A stretch of 46,037 bases of DNA, from the NCBI GenBank assembly GCA_040387735.1, contig JAZKDE010000099.1, forward strand, positions 1 to 46,037, written 5' to 3'. Within the stretch, counting starts at the first letter, position 1. Every line of letters starts with the position of its first letter. The notes under the pieces were generated by a model. That model was not told the origin of the DNA. It ran no database searches and saw nothing but the letters and a program-made list of their open reading frames with translations. Source of the DNA: Arcicella sp040387735 (GTDB lineage: Bacteria; Bacteroidota; Bacteroidia; Cytophagales; Spirosomataceae). The position numbers and the translations under genes are program-made. Shown piece after piece: positions 29,560 through 39,800 of this stretch.

Positions 29560-31959
29560 TTAATTCCTCGGTGGTTTCCCTCCATTCAACAAACCCTGCA
29601 AACGTTCCAAAGTCTTTTTCTCTCCGCAAAGTGAAAGGAACGCTTCTCTTTCTAAATCCAATAAATATTGTTCCGTTACATTTTGGGCGTAACTCAAATC
29701 ACCGCCTGAGATAACGTAGGCTAATTTATCGGCAATTTTCGCATCATGTTCTGAGATATATCTTCCCATTTTCATGCCTTGAACACCTGCTTTGAATAAG
29801 GCAATTCCTGCTTTTCCTTGTACACGAATGTCGTTACGTTGTTTGGGTTGCGTATAACCTGCATCCGCTAATTCAACAGCGGCTTGTTTAGCATCGGCAA
29901 TTAATCTTGCACGGCTCACCACAATTTCATCTCCACGACGCAAGTAGTTCATTTCCAAGGCTTCTTGGGCTGACGTACTCACTTTTGCCGTAGCAATATT
30001 CATAAATGCAGCTTGCAAAGTATTCAATTCTGGGTCGCCCGATGCGTATAAATCTGAGCAACGAAGTGCCATTTCCTTCGTACCTCCCCCCGCAGGAATT
30101 AAACCAACGCCCACTTCCACGAGTCCCATGTAGGTTTCAGCCGTTGCTACCACTCGGTCAGCGTGCAAAGAAATTTCGCAACCGCCACCCAAAGCCAAGG
30201 TATGCGGAGCAACCACCACTGGAATTGACGAATAACGTACTCGCATCATCGTTTGTTGAAACTGAGCAATCATCATGTTTATTTCATCGAATTCTTGTTC
30301 GATGGCGTACATAAATAACATCGCCAAATTTGCTCCTGCTGAGAATGCTTCTGTACTGTCATTTCCGATTACCAAACCTCTAAAATCTTTTTCGGCTAAA
30401 GATATTCCTTTTTGAACGCCTTCGATAACGCCCGCTCCAAAAGTGTTCATTTTCGAACGGAATTCTAAGCCTAAAATGCCTTCTCCTAAATCATAAACGG
30501 TACTTTCGCCATTTTTCCACACGACATTATCTGAAAGATTTTCAAGAATAATGAATGATTCTGTGCCTGGAATTATTTTGTAGCTTTTGCTTGGAATATC
30601 ATAATACAAACGTTTTCCGCCTTCGTTTTTATAGAACGTTTTTGCTCCAGAAGCCAACATTTCATTTACCCATTCGGCGGGTTTCATTCCTTCAGTTGCC
30701 ATTAATTCGATGCCTTTTTCTACACCAATGGCATCCCAAGTAGCAAACAAGCCCATTTCCCAACCAAAACCTGCACAAATGGCGGCATCAATTCGGTATA
30801 ATTCGTCTGAAATTTCGGGAATTCTAAAAGTTACGTATCTAAAACCGTCTAAGATGGTCTTTCTGTAAAATTCTCCTGCTTTGGTTTTATCGGCTAATAA
30901 TACTGCAAAACGGTCTTTTAAGGCTAAATTTTTCGTTTTTTCAAAAACATCAAATTTTACTTTTTGCGAAGGTTCGTATTCAAAAGTTTTGAGGTTTAAG
31001 GCTAAAATCTCCGATTTAGCGCCCGCTCCTTTTATTTTCTTATAAAAACCTTGACCCGTTTTGTCGCCCAACCATTTATTTTCCTGTAATTTTTTCATCA
31101 TTTCAGGCAAAATAAAAGTGTCTTTCGACTCATCGTTGGTCAATCCTGCGTAAAGATTATTAGATACATTGATGGTGGTATCCAAACCTACCACGTCCGA
31201 CAAACGGAATGTTCCCGATTTCGGACGACCAACTACTACGGAGGTCAATTTATCTACTTCCTCCACCGTCAAACCCAATTCTTCGACCACTTTCATGGTT
31301 TTCATCATTGAATAAATGCCGACACGGTTGGCAATAAATGCGGGGGTATCTTTACATAAAACGGTGGTTTTTCCCAAGAAACGGTCGCCGTAGTGCATTA
31401 AGAAATCTGTAACCGCAGGGTCAGTTGTAGCCGTTGGGATGATTTCCAACAATTTCAAATATCTTGGCGGATTGAAGAAGTGACTTCCGCAAAAATGCTT
31501 CTGAAAGTCCTCAGAACGACCTTCTGCCATCAAATGAATGGGAATTCCCGATGTATTTGAAGTTACTAACGTTCCCGTTTTACGCAAAGCATCCACTTTT
31601 TCGTAAAGCGATTGTTTGATAGCGAGATTCTCCACAATTACCTCAATCACCCAATCGTAATTTTTAATTTCGGCGAGATTATCATCAAAATTTCCCAATT
31701 TGACACGGTTCGCAAACGAAGGCGAATACAATGCCGCAGGATTAGATTTGAGGGTGTTTTGGAACGCTTCGTTCACGATACGGTTACGCACCGCTGGGTG
31801 TTCGGTGGTTAGTCCTTTGGCTTTTTCGGCATCGTTGGGTTCTCTCGGAACGATGTCCAAAAGCAAGACCTCCACGCCAATATTAGCAAAATGGCAAGCA
31901 ATACGGCTTCCCATAATTCCTGAGCCAAGTACGGCTACTTTTCTAATTGAACGGTTCAT
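29560..31959 (-). CDS. 3-hydroxyacyl-CoA dehydrogenase / enoyl-CoA hydratase, FadN-like
   Basis: 799 residues. The dehydrogenase comes first: Rossmann motif VLGSGIMGSRIACHFANIGV at 9-28, then FFNPPRYLKLLEIIPT and TPAFIANRVG. The hydratase/isomerase domain is C-terminal: SIPVVVAPHTLALGGGCEIS, VEVGVGLIPAGGGTKEM. This order is that of Bacillus FadN and the opposite of E. coli FadB. It converts trans-2-enoyl-CoA to 3-ketoacyl-CoA with NAD+. Upstream lie heptad repeats and a possible promoter (TTG at 32123-32121, 21 nt, TAACTTTA at 32099-32092). Confidence 0.92.
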   Translation of the reverse strand: MNRSIRKVAVLGSGIMGSRIACHFANIGVEVLLLDIVPREPNDAEKAKGLTTEHPAVRNRIVNEAFQNTLKSNPAALYSPSFANRVKLGNFDDNLAEIKNYDWVIEVIVENLAIKQSLYEKVDALRKTGTLVTSNTSGIPIHLMAEGRSEDFQKHFCGSHFFNPPRYLKLLEIIPTATTDPAVTDFLMHYGDRFLGKTTVLCKDTPAFIANRVGIYSMMKTMKVVEELGLTVEEVDKLTSVVVGRPKSGTFRLSDVVGLDTTINVSNNLYAGLTNDESKDTFILPEMMKKLQENKWLGDKTGQGFYKKIKGAGAKSEILALNLKTFEYEPSQKVKFDVFEKTKNLALKDRFAVLLADKTKAGEFYRKTILDGFRYVTFRIPEISDELYRIDAAICAGFGWEMGLFATWDAIGVEKGIELMATEGMKPAEWVNEMLASGAKTFYKNEGGKRLYYDIPSKSYKIIPGTESFIILENLSDNVVWKNGESTVYDLGEGILGLEFRSKMNTFGAGVIEGVQKGISLAEKDFRGLVIGNDSTEAFSAGANLAMLFMYAIEQEFDEINMMIAQFQQTMMRVRYSSIPVVVAPHTLALGGGCEISLHADRVVATAETYMGLVEVGVGLIPAGGGTKEMALRCSDLYASGDPELNTLQAAFMNIATAKVSTSAQEALEMNYLRRGDEIVVSRARLIADAKQAAVELADAGYTQPKQRNDIRVQGKAGIALFKAGVQGMKMGRYISEHDAKIADKLAYVISGGDLSYAQNVTEQYLLDLEREAFLSLCGEKKTLERLQGLLNGGKPPRN

Positions 31960-31965
31960 TTTTTT

Positions 31966-32090
31966 CAGTTATCAGTAAACAATGAACAGTTATCAGTTAG
32001 TAAACCGTAAAACTTTATGCGCTATTTTTAGAAATTTTCTTTCAAATATTCTAAAATAACTGTTTATCGTTCACTGATAACTGTGATACT
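31966..32090. repeat. Inverted heptad arrays upstream of the beta-oxidation operon
   Basis: Left array from 31966 (CAGTTAT, CAGTAAA, CAATGAA, CAGTTAT, CAGTTAG) and right array 32056-32090 (ATAACTG, TTTATCG, TTCACTG, ATAACTG, TGATACT). Four left units (31966-31993) and four right units (32056-32083) are reverse complements with 3 differences in 28, all transitions. The 306-nt gap between the fad operon and prfC otherwise holds only AT-rich DNA and the two promoter candidates. Confidence 0.75.
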
Positions 32091-32237
32091 GTAAAGTTAG
32101 TATTTTTTTAAAATGTTATGCAAGCATACTATTTTATTTTTATAAAAATTTAAAGAAATATTTGTTTTTCAAGCACCCTAAGTTCAATATTATAACCTGC
32201 TATATTTTACAACACTGTGTTATTTATTTTTTATCCG

Positions 32238-32245
32238 TAATTTTG
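32238..32245 (+). promoter_or_regulatory. Candidate -7 promoter element of prfC
   Basis: TAATTTTG, a full match to TAnnTTTG, followed by CACC. The start would be near 32252, giving a very short leader before the prfC ATG at 32266. No clear -33 TTG. Confidence 0.45.
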
Positions 32246-32265
32246 CACCTCAATTTTATGATGCA

Positions 32266-33864
32266 ATGACTATTCAAGAAGAAATACACAAACGCCGTAC
32301 ATTCGGAATTATCTCTCACCCCGATGCGGGCAAAACTACGCTTACGGAAAAACTCCTACTTTTTGGGGGGGCAATCCAGACGGCGGGAGCGGTAAAATCT
32401 AATAAAATCAAAAAAGGGGCAACTTCCGATTTCATGGAAATTGAACGCCAAAGAGGTATCTCGGTGGCAACTTCGGTAATGACCTTTGAATATAATGACC
32501 TCAAAATCAATATTTTGGATACGCCAGGTCACAAAGATTTTGCGGAAGACACTTACCGTACTTTAACGGCCGTAGATTCTGTAATCTTGGTAATTGACTG
32601 CGTGAAAGGCGTTGAGGAACAAACGGAAAAATTGATGGAAGTGTGTCGGATGAGAAATACGCCGGTAATTATTTTTATCAATAAAATGGATAGAGAAGGT
32701 CGCTATGCCTTTGATTTATTGGATGAATTAGAACAGAAATTAGGAATTAAAGTTCGTCCGTTGACTTGGCCAATTAATATCGGAGCGAATTTCAAGGGAG
32801 TTTATAATCTGTACGAAAAGTCTTTGAATTTATTTAGTGCCAATAAAACCAGAATTGAAAAAGAGGTTTTGGCGGTTGATATTTGGTCGGATGAATTGGA
32901 TAAAAAAGTTGGTAAAAAAGATGCTGACCAATTGCGTGAAGACGTTGAATTGATTGAGGGTGTTTATGGTGATTTTGACCGTAAAACTTATCTTTCGGGT
33001 GAAATTGCACCTGTTTTCTTTGGTTCGGCGGTGAATAATTTTGGCGTACAGGAGTTGTTGGATACTTTTACAGAAATTGCTCCGAGTACACAACCACGCC
33101 AAACGGATGTACGAGTTGTTGAACCAGAAGAGAAAAAATTCACAGGATTTGTCTTCAAAATTCACGCCAATCTTGACCCTAAACATCGTGATCGAATTGC
33201 TTTTATGCGGGTTTGTTCGGGGACTTTTGAGCGTAATAAATTTTACAAACACGTTCGTTTAGATAAAAATCTTCGTTTTAATAATCCTTATACTTTTATG
33301 GCTCAGGATAAAGAGGTTATCGAAGAAGGTTTCCCCGGTGATGTGATTGGTTTGTATGATACAGGTAATTTCAAAATTGGTGATACCATGACGGAGGGTG
33401 AAAACCTACAATATCAAGGGATTCCAAGTTTTTCTCCAGAGATTTTCAAGGAATTAATGAATCTTGACCCGATGAAATCTAAACAATTGGAGAAGGGAAT
33501 TATGCAATTAACGGATGAAGGGGTTGCGCAATTATTCCTGCAACCACAATTAGGAAATCGTAAAATTGTGGGAACAGTTGGGGAACTTCAATACGAAGTA
33601 ATTCAATATCGTTTGGAACATGAATACGGAGCAAAATGCCGTTTCGACCACCGTGACATTGCAAGAGCCTGTTGGATAACCTCAGAAGACCCGAAGAAAT
33701 TAGCGGAGTTTGTACGTTTAAAAGGGCAGAATATTGCGCAAGATAAAGATGAAAACTACGTGTTTTTGGCAGAATCTGATTGGATTTTGAGAATGAACAT
33801 CCAGAACAATCCAGATATTCAATTTCACTTTACTTCAGAGTTTAAAAGAGCAGTTGAAGCATAA
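32266..33864 (+). CDS. prfC: Peptide chain release factor 3
   Basis: 532 residues. GTPase motifs: G1 SHPDAGKTTLTEK, G3 DTPGHKDFAEDTYRTL, G4 NKMD. The segment RRTFGIISHPDAGK and the later QYRLEHEYGAKCRFD are characteristic of RF3 rather than EF-G. It recycles RF1 and RF2 from the ribosome after peptide release. The start used gives MTIQEEIHKRRTFG. It is followed directly by a terminator whose arm begins in the stop codon. Confidence 0.96.
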   Translation: MTIQEEIHKRRTFGIISHPDAGKTTLTEKLLLFGGAIQTAGAVKSNKIKKGATSDFMEIERQRGISVATSVMTFEYNDLKINILDTPGHKDFAEDTYRTLTAVDSVILVIDCVKGVEEQTEKLMEVCRMRNTPVIIFINKMDREGRYAFDLLDELEQKLGIKVRPLTWPINIGANFKGVYNLYEKSLNLFSANKTRIEKEVLAVDIWSDELDKKVGKKDADQLREDVELIEGVYGDFDRKTYLSGEIAPVFFGSAVNNFGVQELLDTFTEIAPSTQPRQTDVRVVEPEEKKFTGFVFKIHANLDPKHRDRIAFMRVCSGTFERNKFYKHVRLDKNLRFNNPYTFMAQDKEVIEEGFPGDVIGLYDTGNFKIGDTMTEGENLQYQGIPSFSPEIFKELMNLDPMKSKQLEKGIMQLTDEGVAQLFLQPQLGNRKIVGTVGELQYEVIQYRLEHEYGAKCRFDHRDIARACWITSEDPKKLAEFVRLKGQNIAQDKDENYVFLAESDWILRMNIQNNPDIQFHFTSEFKRAVEA

Positions 33865-33900
33865 AACAAAAAGGCGAGAAATTTTCTCGCCTTTTTGTTT
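33864..33900. terminator. Bidirectional intrinsic terminator
   Basis: Perfect 17-bp inverted repeat (33864-33880 with 33884-33900) with a GGCGAGAA/TTCTCGCC core, 3-nt loop, and T-runs on both strands, between prfC (+) and the outer-membrane barrel gene (-). Confidence 0.9.
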
Positions 33901-33915
33901 ATATAAAATGTTTGA

Positions 33916-34434
33916 TTAGAATTTGAATGTCAAACCAGCACGAGCATTTGAAACACCACTATAACCTAATTCTAAAACTGCTCCAATATTGTCAGAGAAG
34001 AAATATCTACCTCCGATAAAGTAGTTAAAATCTAAACCATTACCATAGCTATAACCAACGCCATTATAACCATCCTTCCAGCTAAATGAACGGTATCCTA
34101 AACCTAAGCCACCATAAACATCAACTTTATCAGAATTTATTTTAAGAATCTCTCCTAAATGGTAAGCTCCTCTTGCTCCAATATAAAATGCAGTAAATCC
34201 AAGGCCTGAGCCGTAATTACCTGAAGCATAGTCAGCCTGTCCACCAACACTAATCGCATCAGTTATTCCTACTTCAAATGAAGCTCCTAAAGGCAAACCT
34301 GTGCTATAATATGAATTTAAGCCCACTGTTGCGTTTAAAAATTTGTCTCCTTCCTTAAATGCCTGTGAAAAACTTTTAGACGAAGTGGTTAACAATACTG
34401 CGAGAAGGAAGGAAAAAGTTAGTAATTTTTTCAT
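33916..34434 (-). CDS. Outer-membrane beta-barrel protein
   Basis: 172 residues. A signal peptide (MKKLLTFSFLLAVLLTTSSK, cleavage near SFSQ-A) is followed by alternating strands rich in Gly, Tyr and Phe, for example GLGFTAFYIGARGAYHLGE and GGLGLGYRSFSW, ending in GLTFKF with a terminal Phe as in barrels inserted by BAM. The size fits an eight-stranded OmpA/OmpX-like barrel with no extra domain. The function is unknown. It is separated from the phospho-sugar mutase by 332 nt. Confidence 0.82.
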   Translation of the reverse strand: MKKLLTFSFLLAVLLTTSSKSFSQAFKEGDKFLNATVGLNSYYSTGLPLGASFEVGITDAISVGGQADYASGNYGSGLGFTAFYIGARGAYHLGEILKINSDKVDVYGGLGLGYRSFSWKDGYNGVGYSYGNGLDFNYFIGGRYFFSDNIGAVLELGYSGVSNARAGLTFKF

Positions 34435-34559
34435 GTTATAAAAAATTAAGGGTTGAAAATTGATTTAGTGTTATTAACAATTGAAGATTATTCGATTAAA
34501 ATACTCAAATATCTAACGACACAAATTAAATACTTTTTAAACTTACAGCAAGCGTAAAC

Positions 34560-34766
34560 TTAGTAAGCGGTCATGTTTGTTTCGTATTTGGGCAGGAATG
34601 ACTCATAAAATCGTTCTACTGCAAGCACAAATCTGATTGAAGCACTAACAGAAAAGTTGTCCAACAAAGGTGTATTACTTTTTTGATGCTTAACATGATA
34701 AATGTCATAACAAAAACTTTGTATCACCTTTTGAACAATGCTAATGTCAATTTTGGTGCTGATTGC
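34560..34766 (-). pseudogene. Open frame of 68 codons directly behind the phospho-sugar mutase stop; possible gene remnant
   Basis: After the mutase TAG (34767-34769) the same frame stays open for 68 codons to a TAA at 34560-34562. It reads AISTKIDISIVQKVIQ ... SVSASIRFVLAVERFYESF, LPKYETNMTAY. There is no start codon of normal kind near its beginning. The mutase is complete without it. It could be the C-terminal remnant of another gene, for example a transposase, but I do not recognise it. The rest of this 332-nt gap (34435-34559) shows no gene. Confidence 0.3.
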
Positions 34767-36518
34767 CTATTTCAATCCCAAATCTTCCTGAATAGCAGAA
34801 ACCTTTGCTTTCAAACTTGCAAGTACACTTTCAAAGTCCTCAGGACGATTCAATGGAGCATTTACCGAAACGTAAAACTTAATCTTTGGTTCTGTTCCCG
34901 ATGGACGAGCCGAAACTTTGGTACCATCTGCCAAAACCAACTGAATGACATTAGAAGATTCCATTCCTAATCCTTCTGGGATATTGGTAATTTCACCCGT
35001 TTTAAGGTCTTTTGAAGTCAAATTATTGTAATCCAATACCGTAATTGGCTCTGAACCTGCCACGGTTGCAGGAATATTTGCCCGTAAATTCACCATCATT
35101 TGCTGAATTTCCTCTGCTCCTGCTTTCCCTTTTTTGGTTAATGAAATCAATCCTTCGTAATAGAATCCATTTTCCATGTACATTTCCGTCAAGAAATCGA
35201 ATAATGACTTGCCGTTGTCTTTTGCATAAGCGGTCAATTCAGCAATCATAGCACATGAAGCAACGGCATCTTTATCACGCACGGCATCTCCAATTAAATA
35301 TCCGTAAGACTCTTCGCCTCCGCCAATAAATTTCTCTTTGCCCTCTAATTCACGGATTACCGCCGCAATATATTTAAAACCAGTAAGCGTATTGTAACAT
35401 TTTACGCCCTGTCTTTCACACATTTTATCAATAATATTGGTCGTAACGATGGTTTTAGCTACAAATTCATTACCTGTCAATTTGCCTGCTTTTTTCCAAG
35501 CATCCAATAAATAATAGATAATCAAACTTGCCATTTGATTACCATTGAGCAATACCCATTCTCCCGCTGGATTTTTTACAGCCGCTCCTACACGGTCAGC
35601 ATCAGGGTCGGTAGCAATTACTAAATCTGCATCCAATTCTCTTGCTTGTTCCATCGCCAAAGACATAGCTTCTGCTTCTTCTGGATTAGGGTAAATTACC
35701 GTCGGAAAATTTCCATCTGGTTCAGCTTGAGCTGCTACAACACTCACATTTTCAAAACCGAGCAATTGTAAAGCCTTCGGCACAAGCGTAATACCTGTTC
35801 CGTGAATAGAAGAATAGACAATTCTTAACTCCGACTGACGAGCAATAACATCGGGATTGATTGAATTATGCTCAATTGTTTTCAAGTATTCAGCATCCAC
35901 ATCTTCCCCAATCATGGTGATTAAAGCTGGATTTCCGACAAAATTAATTTCATCAACAGACTGGATTTTGTTTACTTCCGCCACAATGTTTTTATCGTGC
36001 GGAGCAACTACTTGCGAACCGTCGTTCCAATACGCTTTATACCCATTATATTCCCGTGGATTATGCGAAGCCGTAACTACTAAACCTCCCTGACAACCCA
36101 AATGACGAATAGCAAATGACAATTCTGGCGTTGGACGTAACTCCTTGAACAAAAATACTTTGATACCATTTGCAGAAAAAATATCAGCCGCTACACGAGC
36201 AAAATACGCTGAATTATTACGTGAATCATGGGCAATAGCAACGCTGGTATTGGCACCAACAACCCGATTAATATAATTGGCAAACCCCTGCGTAGCACTT
36301 CCAACGGTATATTTATTCATACGGTTGCAACCAACACCCATTTCTCCACGCATTCCACCCGTTCCGAATTCAAGGTCTTTGTAGAAAGAATCCGTCAATT
36401 CGGTTTCTTTATTATCATCTAATAATTCTTGGATTTTAGCTTTGGTATCAGTATCATAATTACCAGTAAGCCACGAATTGATTTTTTGTTGGGTAAGAGC
36501 GTCTAAGCCTGTTGACAT
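34767..36518 (-). CDS. Phospho-sugar mutase (phosphoglucomutase/phosphomannomutase family)
   Basis: 583 residues, full length for the family. Phosphoserine loop VVTASHNPREYNG (Ser151), Mg2+ loop DPDADRVG, sugar-binding loop GGEESYG and phosphate-binding loop RPSGTEPKIKFY are all present. It interconverts hexose 1- and 6-phosphates and so supplies glycan and storage-sugar synthesis in the cytosol. Which sugar it prefers cannot be read from the sequence; the length and GEESYG loop are closer to PgcA-type phosphoglucomutases. A TATCTTTG element lies 44-51 nt upstream. Confidence 0.93.
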   Translation of the reverse strand: MSTGLDALTQQKINSWLTGNYDTDTKAKIQELLDDNKETELTDSFYKDLEFGTGGMRGEMGVGCNRMNKYTVGSATQGFANYINRVVGANTSVAIAHDSRNNSAYFARVAADIFSANGIKVFLFKELRPTPELSFAIRHLGCQGGLVVTASHNPREYNGYKAYWNDGSQVVAPHDKNIVAEVNKIQSVDEINFVGNPALITMIGEDVDAEYLKTIEHNSINPDVIARQSELRIVYSSIHGTGITLVPKALQLLGFENVSVVAAQAEPDGNFPTVIYPNPEEAEAMSLAMEQARELDADLVIATDPDADRVGAAVKNPAGEWVLLNGNQMASLIIYYLLDAWKKAGKLTGNEFVAKTIVTTNIIDKMCERQGVKCYNTLTGFKYIAAVIRELEGKEKFIGGGEESYGYLIGDAVRDKDAVASCAMIAELTAYAKDNGKSLFDFLTEMYMENGFYYEGLISLTKKGKAGAEEIQQMMVNLRANIPATVAGSEPITVLDYNNLTSKDLKTGEITNIPEGLGMESSNVIQLVLADGTKVSARPSGTEPKIKFYVSVNAPLNRPEDFESVLASLKAKVSAIQEDLGLK

Positions 36519-36561
36519 ATCTTTGGATTGTTAATTTGAATTCTGAGATTATTTTACGGAG

Positions 36562-36569
36562 CAAAGATA
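36562..36569 (-). promoter_or_regulatory. Candidate -7 promoter element of the phospho-sugar mutase gene
   Basis: TATCTTTG on the minus strand, a full match to TAnnTTTG and identical to the boxes before accD and the glycosyltransferase. No TTG at the ideal -33 distance. The start would be near 36555, 37 nt before the ATG. Confidence 0.5.
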
Positions 36570-36802
36570 AAAATTATTTTTGGATTGAATAATTATCCGT
36601 GATTTTAGTATTCAGACAAAATATCTTGTGGCATTCATCCCAAAAATAAGAATAAAGTATGGCGTTCATGAAATTTAGATTATTTTTTGATAAACAAAAA
36701 AAGAACACAAAAGTTAATTGGTAATTAAGCGCGTATTTTTTAAATTGTATTTGAGTATTATCACAATAAATCAATAACTAAAACAAACTAAAACGTAAGA
36801 GT

Positions 36803-39800
36803 ATGAACAAACGACTACTAATGATTATCGGATTATTGCTAACCACACTATTCCAGATAATTGCACAAGAAAGAGTCATCGTGGGGAAAGTTGTTTCCTC
36901 AGAAGATGGCTCAGCCCTACCAGGAGTGAGCGTTACTGTCAAAGGAACGACCCGTGGCGTAACCACTGACTCAAATGGAGCGTACAAAATTAGTGTTCCC
37001 AACACGGCAAAATTAGCCTTTAGTTTTGTGGGATACACAGCACAGGATGTTACAGTAGGAGCTAAATCGGAAATCAATATGGTTTTGCGTTCAGCCGCTA
37101 CTGATTTGGAAGAAGTAGTAATTGTGGGTTATGGAACACAAGCTAAAAGTAAAGCCACTTATTCAGTATCAACTATCAAAAGCGAAAGCATTAGAGACAT
37201 ACCAGTTACTGGTCTTGACCAAGCAATGCAAGGGCGTGCAGCGGGTGTTCTGGTAACTTCAAGCTCGGGAACTCCAGGCGGTGGTGTAAATGTTCGTTTG
37301 CGTGGTGGTAGCTCAATTACGGCGAGTAATGAGCCATTGTACGTTGTTGATGGAATTCCAATTAACACGGGTAGTTTTTCACAATTAGGCTTTGGAAACC
37401 AAACAACGAATGCTCTTAATGACATTCCTCCGTCTGATATTGAATCAATTGACATTTTGAAAGATGCAGCGGCTTCGGCTATTTATGGTTCTCGTGCCGC
37501 CAATGGTGTTGTCTTGATTACTACGAAAAAAGGAAAGGCTGGGAAAACTCAAATCAACTTTAATTATTCAGCGGGTAGTTCCCAAAAATACAATACCACG
37601 TTAAAAAGCATTTCGGGTGCTGAGGAAACTAAATTGTTGCAAGAAATGGTAATTAATCGCTACGGGGTTACAGATGCAAGCGGTAACCTTACAACTCCAG
37701 CTTTTGGTACAGGTACTGCTTCATGGGCTTCTCCAGCTGATGCGGCCGCATTTTTTTACTCAGCAGATGCAAATGCTTACGTTGACCAAAATACAAGTGG
37801 TAAATTATTCTACGTAAATTCTGACCAAGAAAAAGCAAGAGGAATCAGAACCGTTGATGTATTTAAAGACCCAACTAAAGCAAATAGTACTAATTGGCAA
37901 GACCAAATTTTTAGAACTGCCCCAATTAAGCAGTATGACATTTCGGCAAGAGGTGGGAATGAAAAAACCACATTCTTTGCTTCTGGCTCAATTTTCGACC
38001 AATCAGGGATTATTGTTGGTTCGGATTATAAGAGATACACGGGTAGAATCAACGTTGATAACCAAGTGAGTAAAAGAGTAAAAATTGGTGCTCAATTAGG
38101 CTATACTTACGGCTATTCTAATCGTATCAACAATGATAATAACATTTACGGAGTATTGAGTACGGCTATTTTGATGGCATCGGACATTCCCGTTAGATTT
38201 TCCAACGGTTCTTACGGAAAAGACGTACTTTCTTCAACGGAAAACCCCGTTGCAGCCGCTTATGAACCATATAACCAAACAACTTTTGGCCGTTTATTAG
38301 GAGGTCTTAGTGCAGATGTAGAAATCATAAAAGGATTAAAATTCAAATCATCTTGGAATATTGACCAAGTTACTTTTAAGGATGATAGATTTTTACCAAA
38401 TACGCTTAATGCTGCTTCTGGATTAAACGGTTCGGGTACAGCTACCAGTGGTGGAGCGTTGAATTTAAGCACAAGTAATTATTTTACGTTCAATTATTCC
38501 CTCAAAAACATTCACAATGTCATTGTGACCGCAGGGGCTGACTATCAGCAATCAGCTTATGACTTTGTTTATGGTTCAGCAACGGGATTTCCAGGCAACT
38601 CAATCAAAAAACTATCAGCGGGAGCAACTAAAACCGATGCGGGTTCTGACGGAAACTCGTGGGGATTAGTTTCCTATTACGGTCGTTTGAGTTATGACTA
38701 TGACGGCAAATATTTGCTGCAAGGAGTATTCAGAGCGGATGCTTCGTCACGTTTTGGTAAAGACAACCAGTGGGGATATTTTCCATCTGTTTCGGCGGCA
38801 TGGCGTGTAAACAAAGAAAAATTCATGGATGAAGTTGCGGTTGTTAGCGACTTAAAAATTAGAGGAAGTTTTGGCGTAACAGGAAACTCGGAAATTCCAA
38901 ATTTTGGCTCACGTGGTTTATTGGGTTCGGGAAGTGCGTATCAATTACAAGCTGCTTTGACACCAAGTCAATTGGCAAACAATGCCTTGAAATGGGAAAC
39001 TACTACCACATCTGAAGTTGGGATTGACCTTGGGTTACTCAAAAATAGAATCACACTTTCGGCGGGTTATTACTTCAAATATACCAAAGACTTATTGCTA
39101 AATGTTAACATTCCTTCAACATCTGGTTTTACAACGGTGTTACAGAACTTTGGAGAAATGCAAAACAAAGGATTTGAATTCGCCATCACCACTGAAAATA
39201 TCAAAGGAAAAGATTTCAACTGGATAACAAATATTAATATCACCGCTAATGAGAACTTAGTTAAAAAGATTTTTGGTAATCCATTCGCCGCAGGATTTGG
39301 TAGTTGGGTTGCACAAGACGAAGCATTGGGTGCTTTTAGAGGATATAAAGTTGATAAAATTTTCCAAACTCAGGAAGAAATTGATGCTGCTAATGCCGCC
39401 GCTAAAGCCGCAGGCGGAACCATTTATCAATCAGCAAGTACAAAACCTGGTGATATAAAATTTGTGGATATTAACGGAGACGGACGTATTACCAGTGATG
39501 ACCAAGCAATTTTAGGGTCAGCTCAACCAAAATTCTTTGGTAGTATTTCCAATGATTTCACTTACAAAGGATTCGATTTAAGAATATTCTTCCAATTCGT
39601 TTCGGGTAATAAACTTCTAAATTACACTCGTAACTTCTCGGAAGGAATGAACAGTGTTTTTGGACAAACCGAAGCGGTTTTAAATCGTTGGACTCCAACA
39701 AATACAAATACAACTGTACCAAGAGCGGTTTGGGGTGACCCTAACAATAACCGAAGAGTATCTGACCTCTTTGTAGAAGATGGTTCGTATATGCGTTTGA

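Noticed and set aside
32830..33252. 140-codon minus-strand ORF inside prfC
   Set aside because: Antisense shadow of a conserved GTPase gene, with composition typical of such shadows.
34683..34970. 95-codon plus-strand ORF over the phospho-sugar mutase 3' end
   Set aside because: Most of it is antisense to the conserved mutase C-terminus; no protein features.
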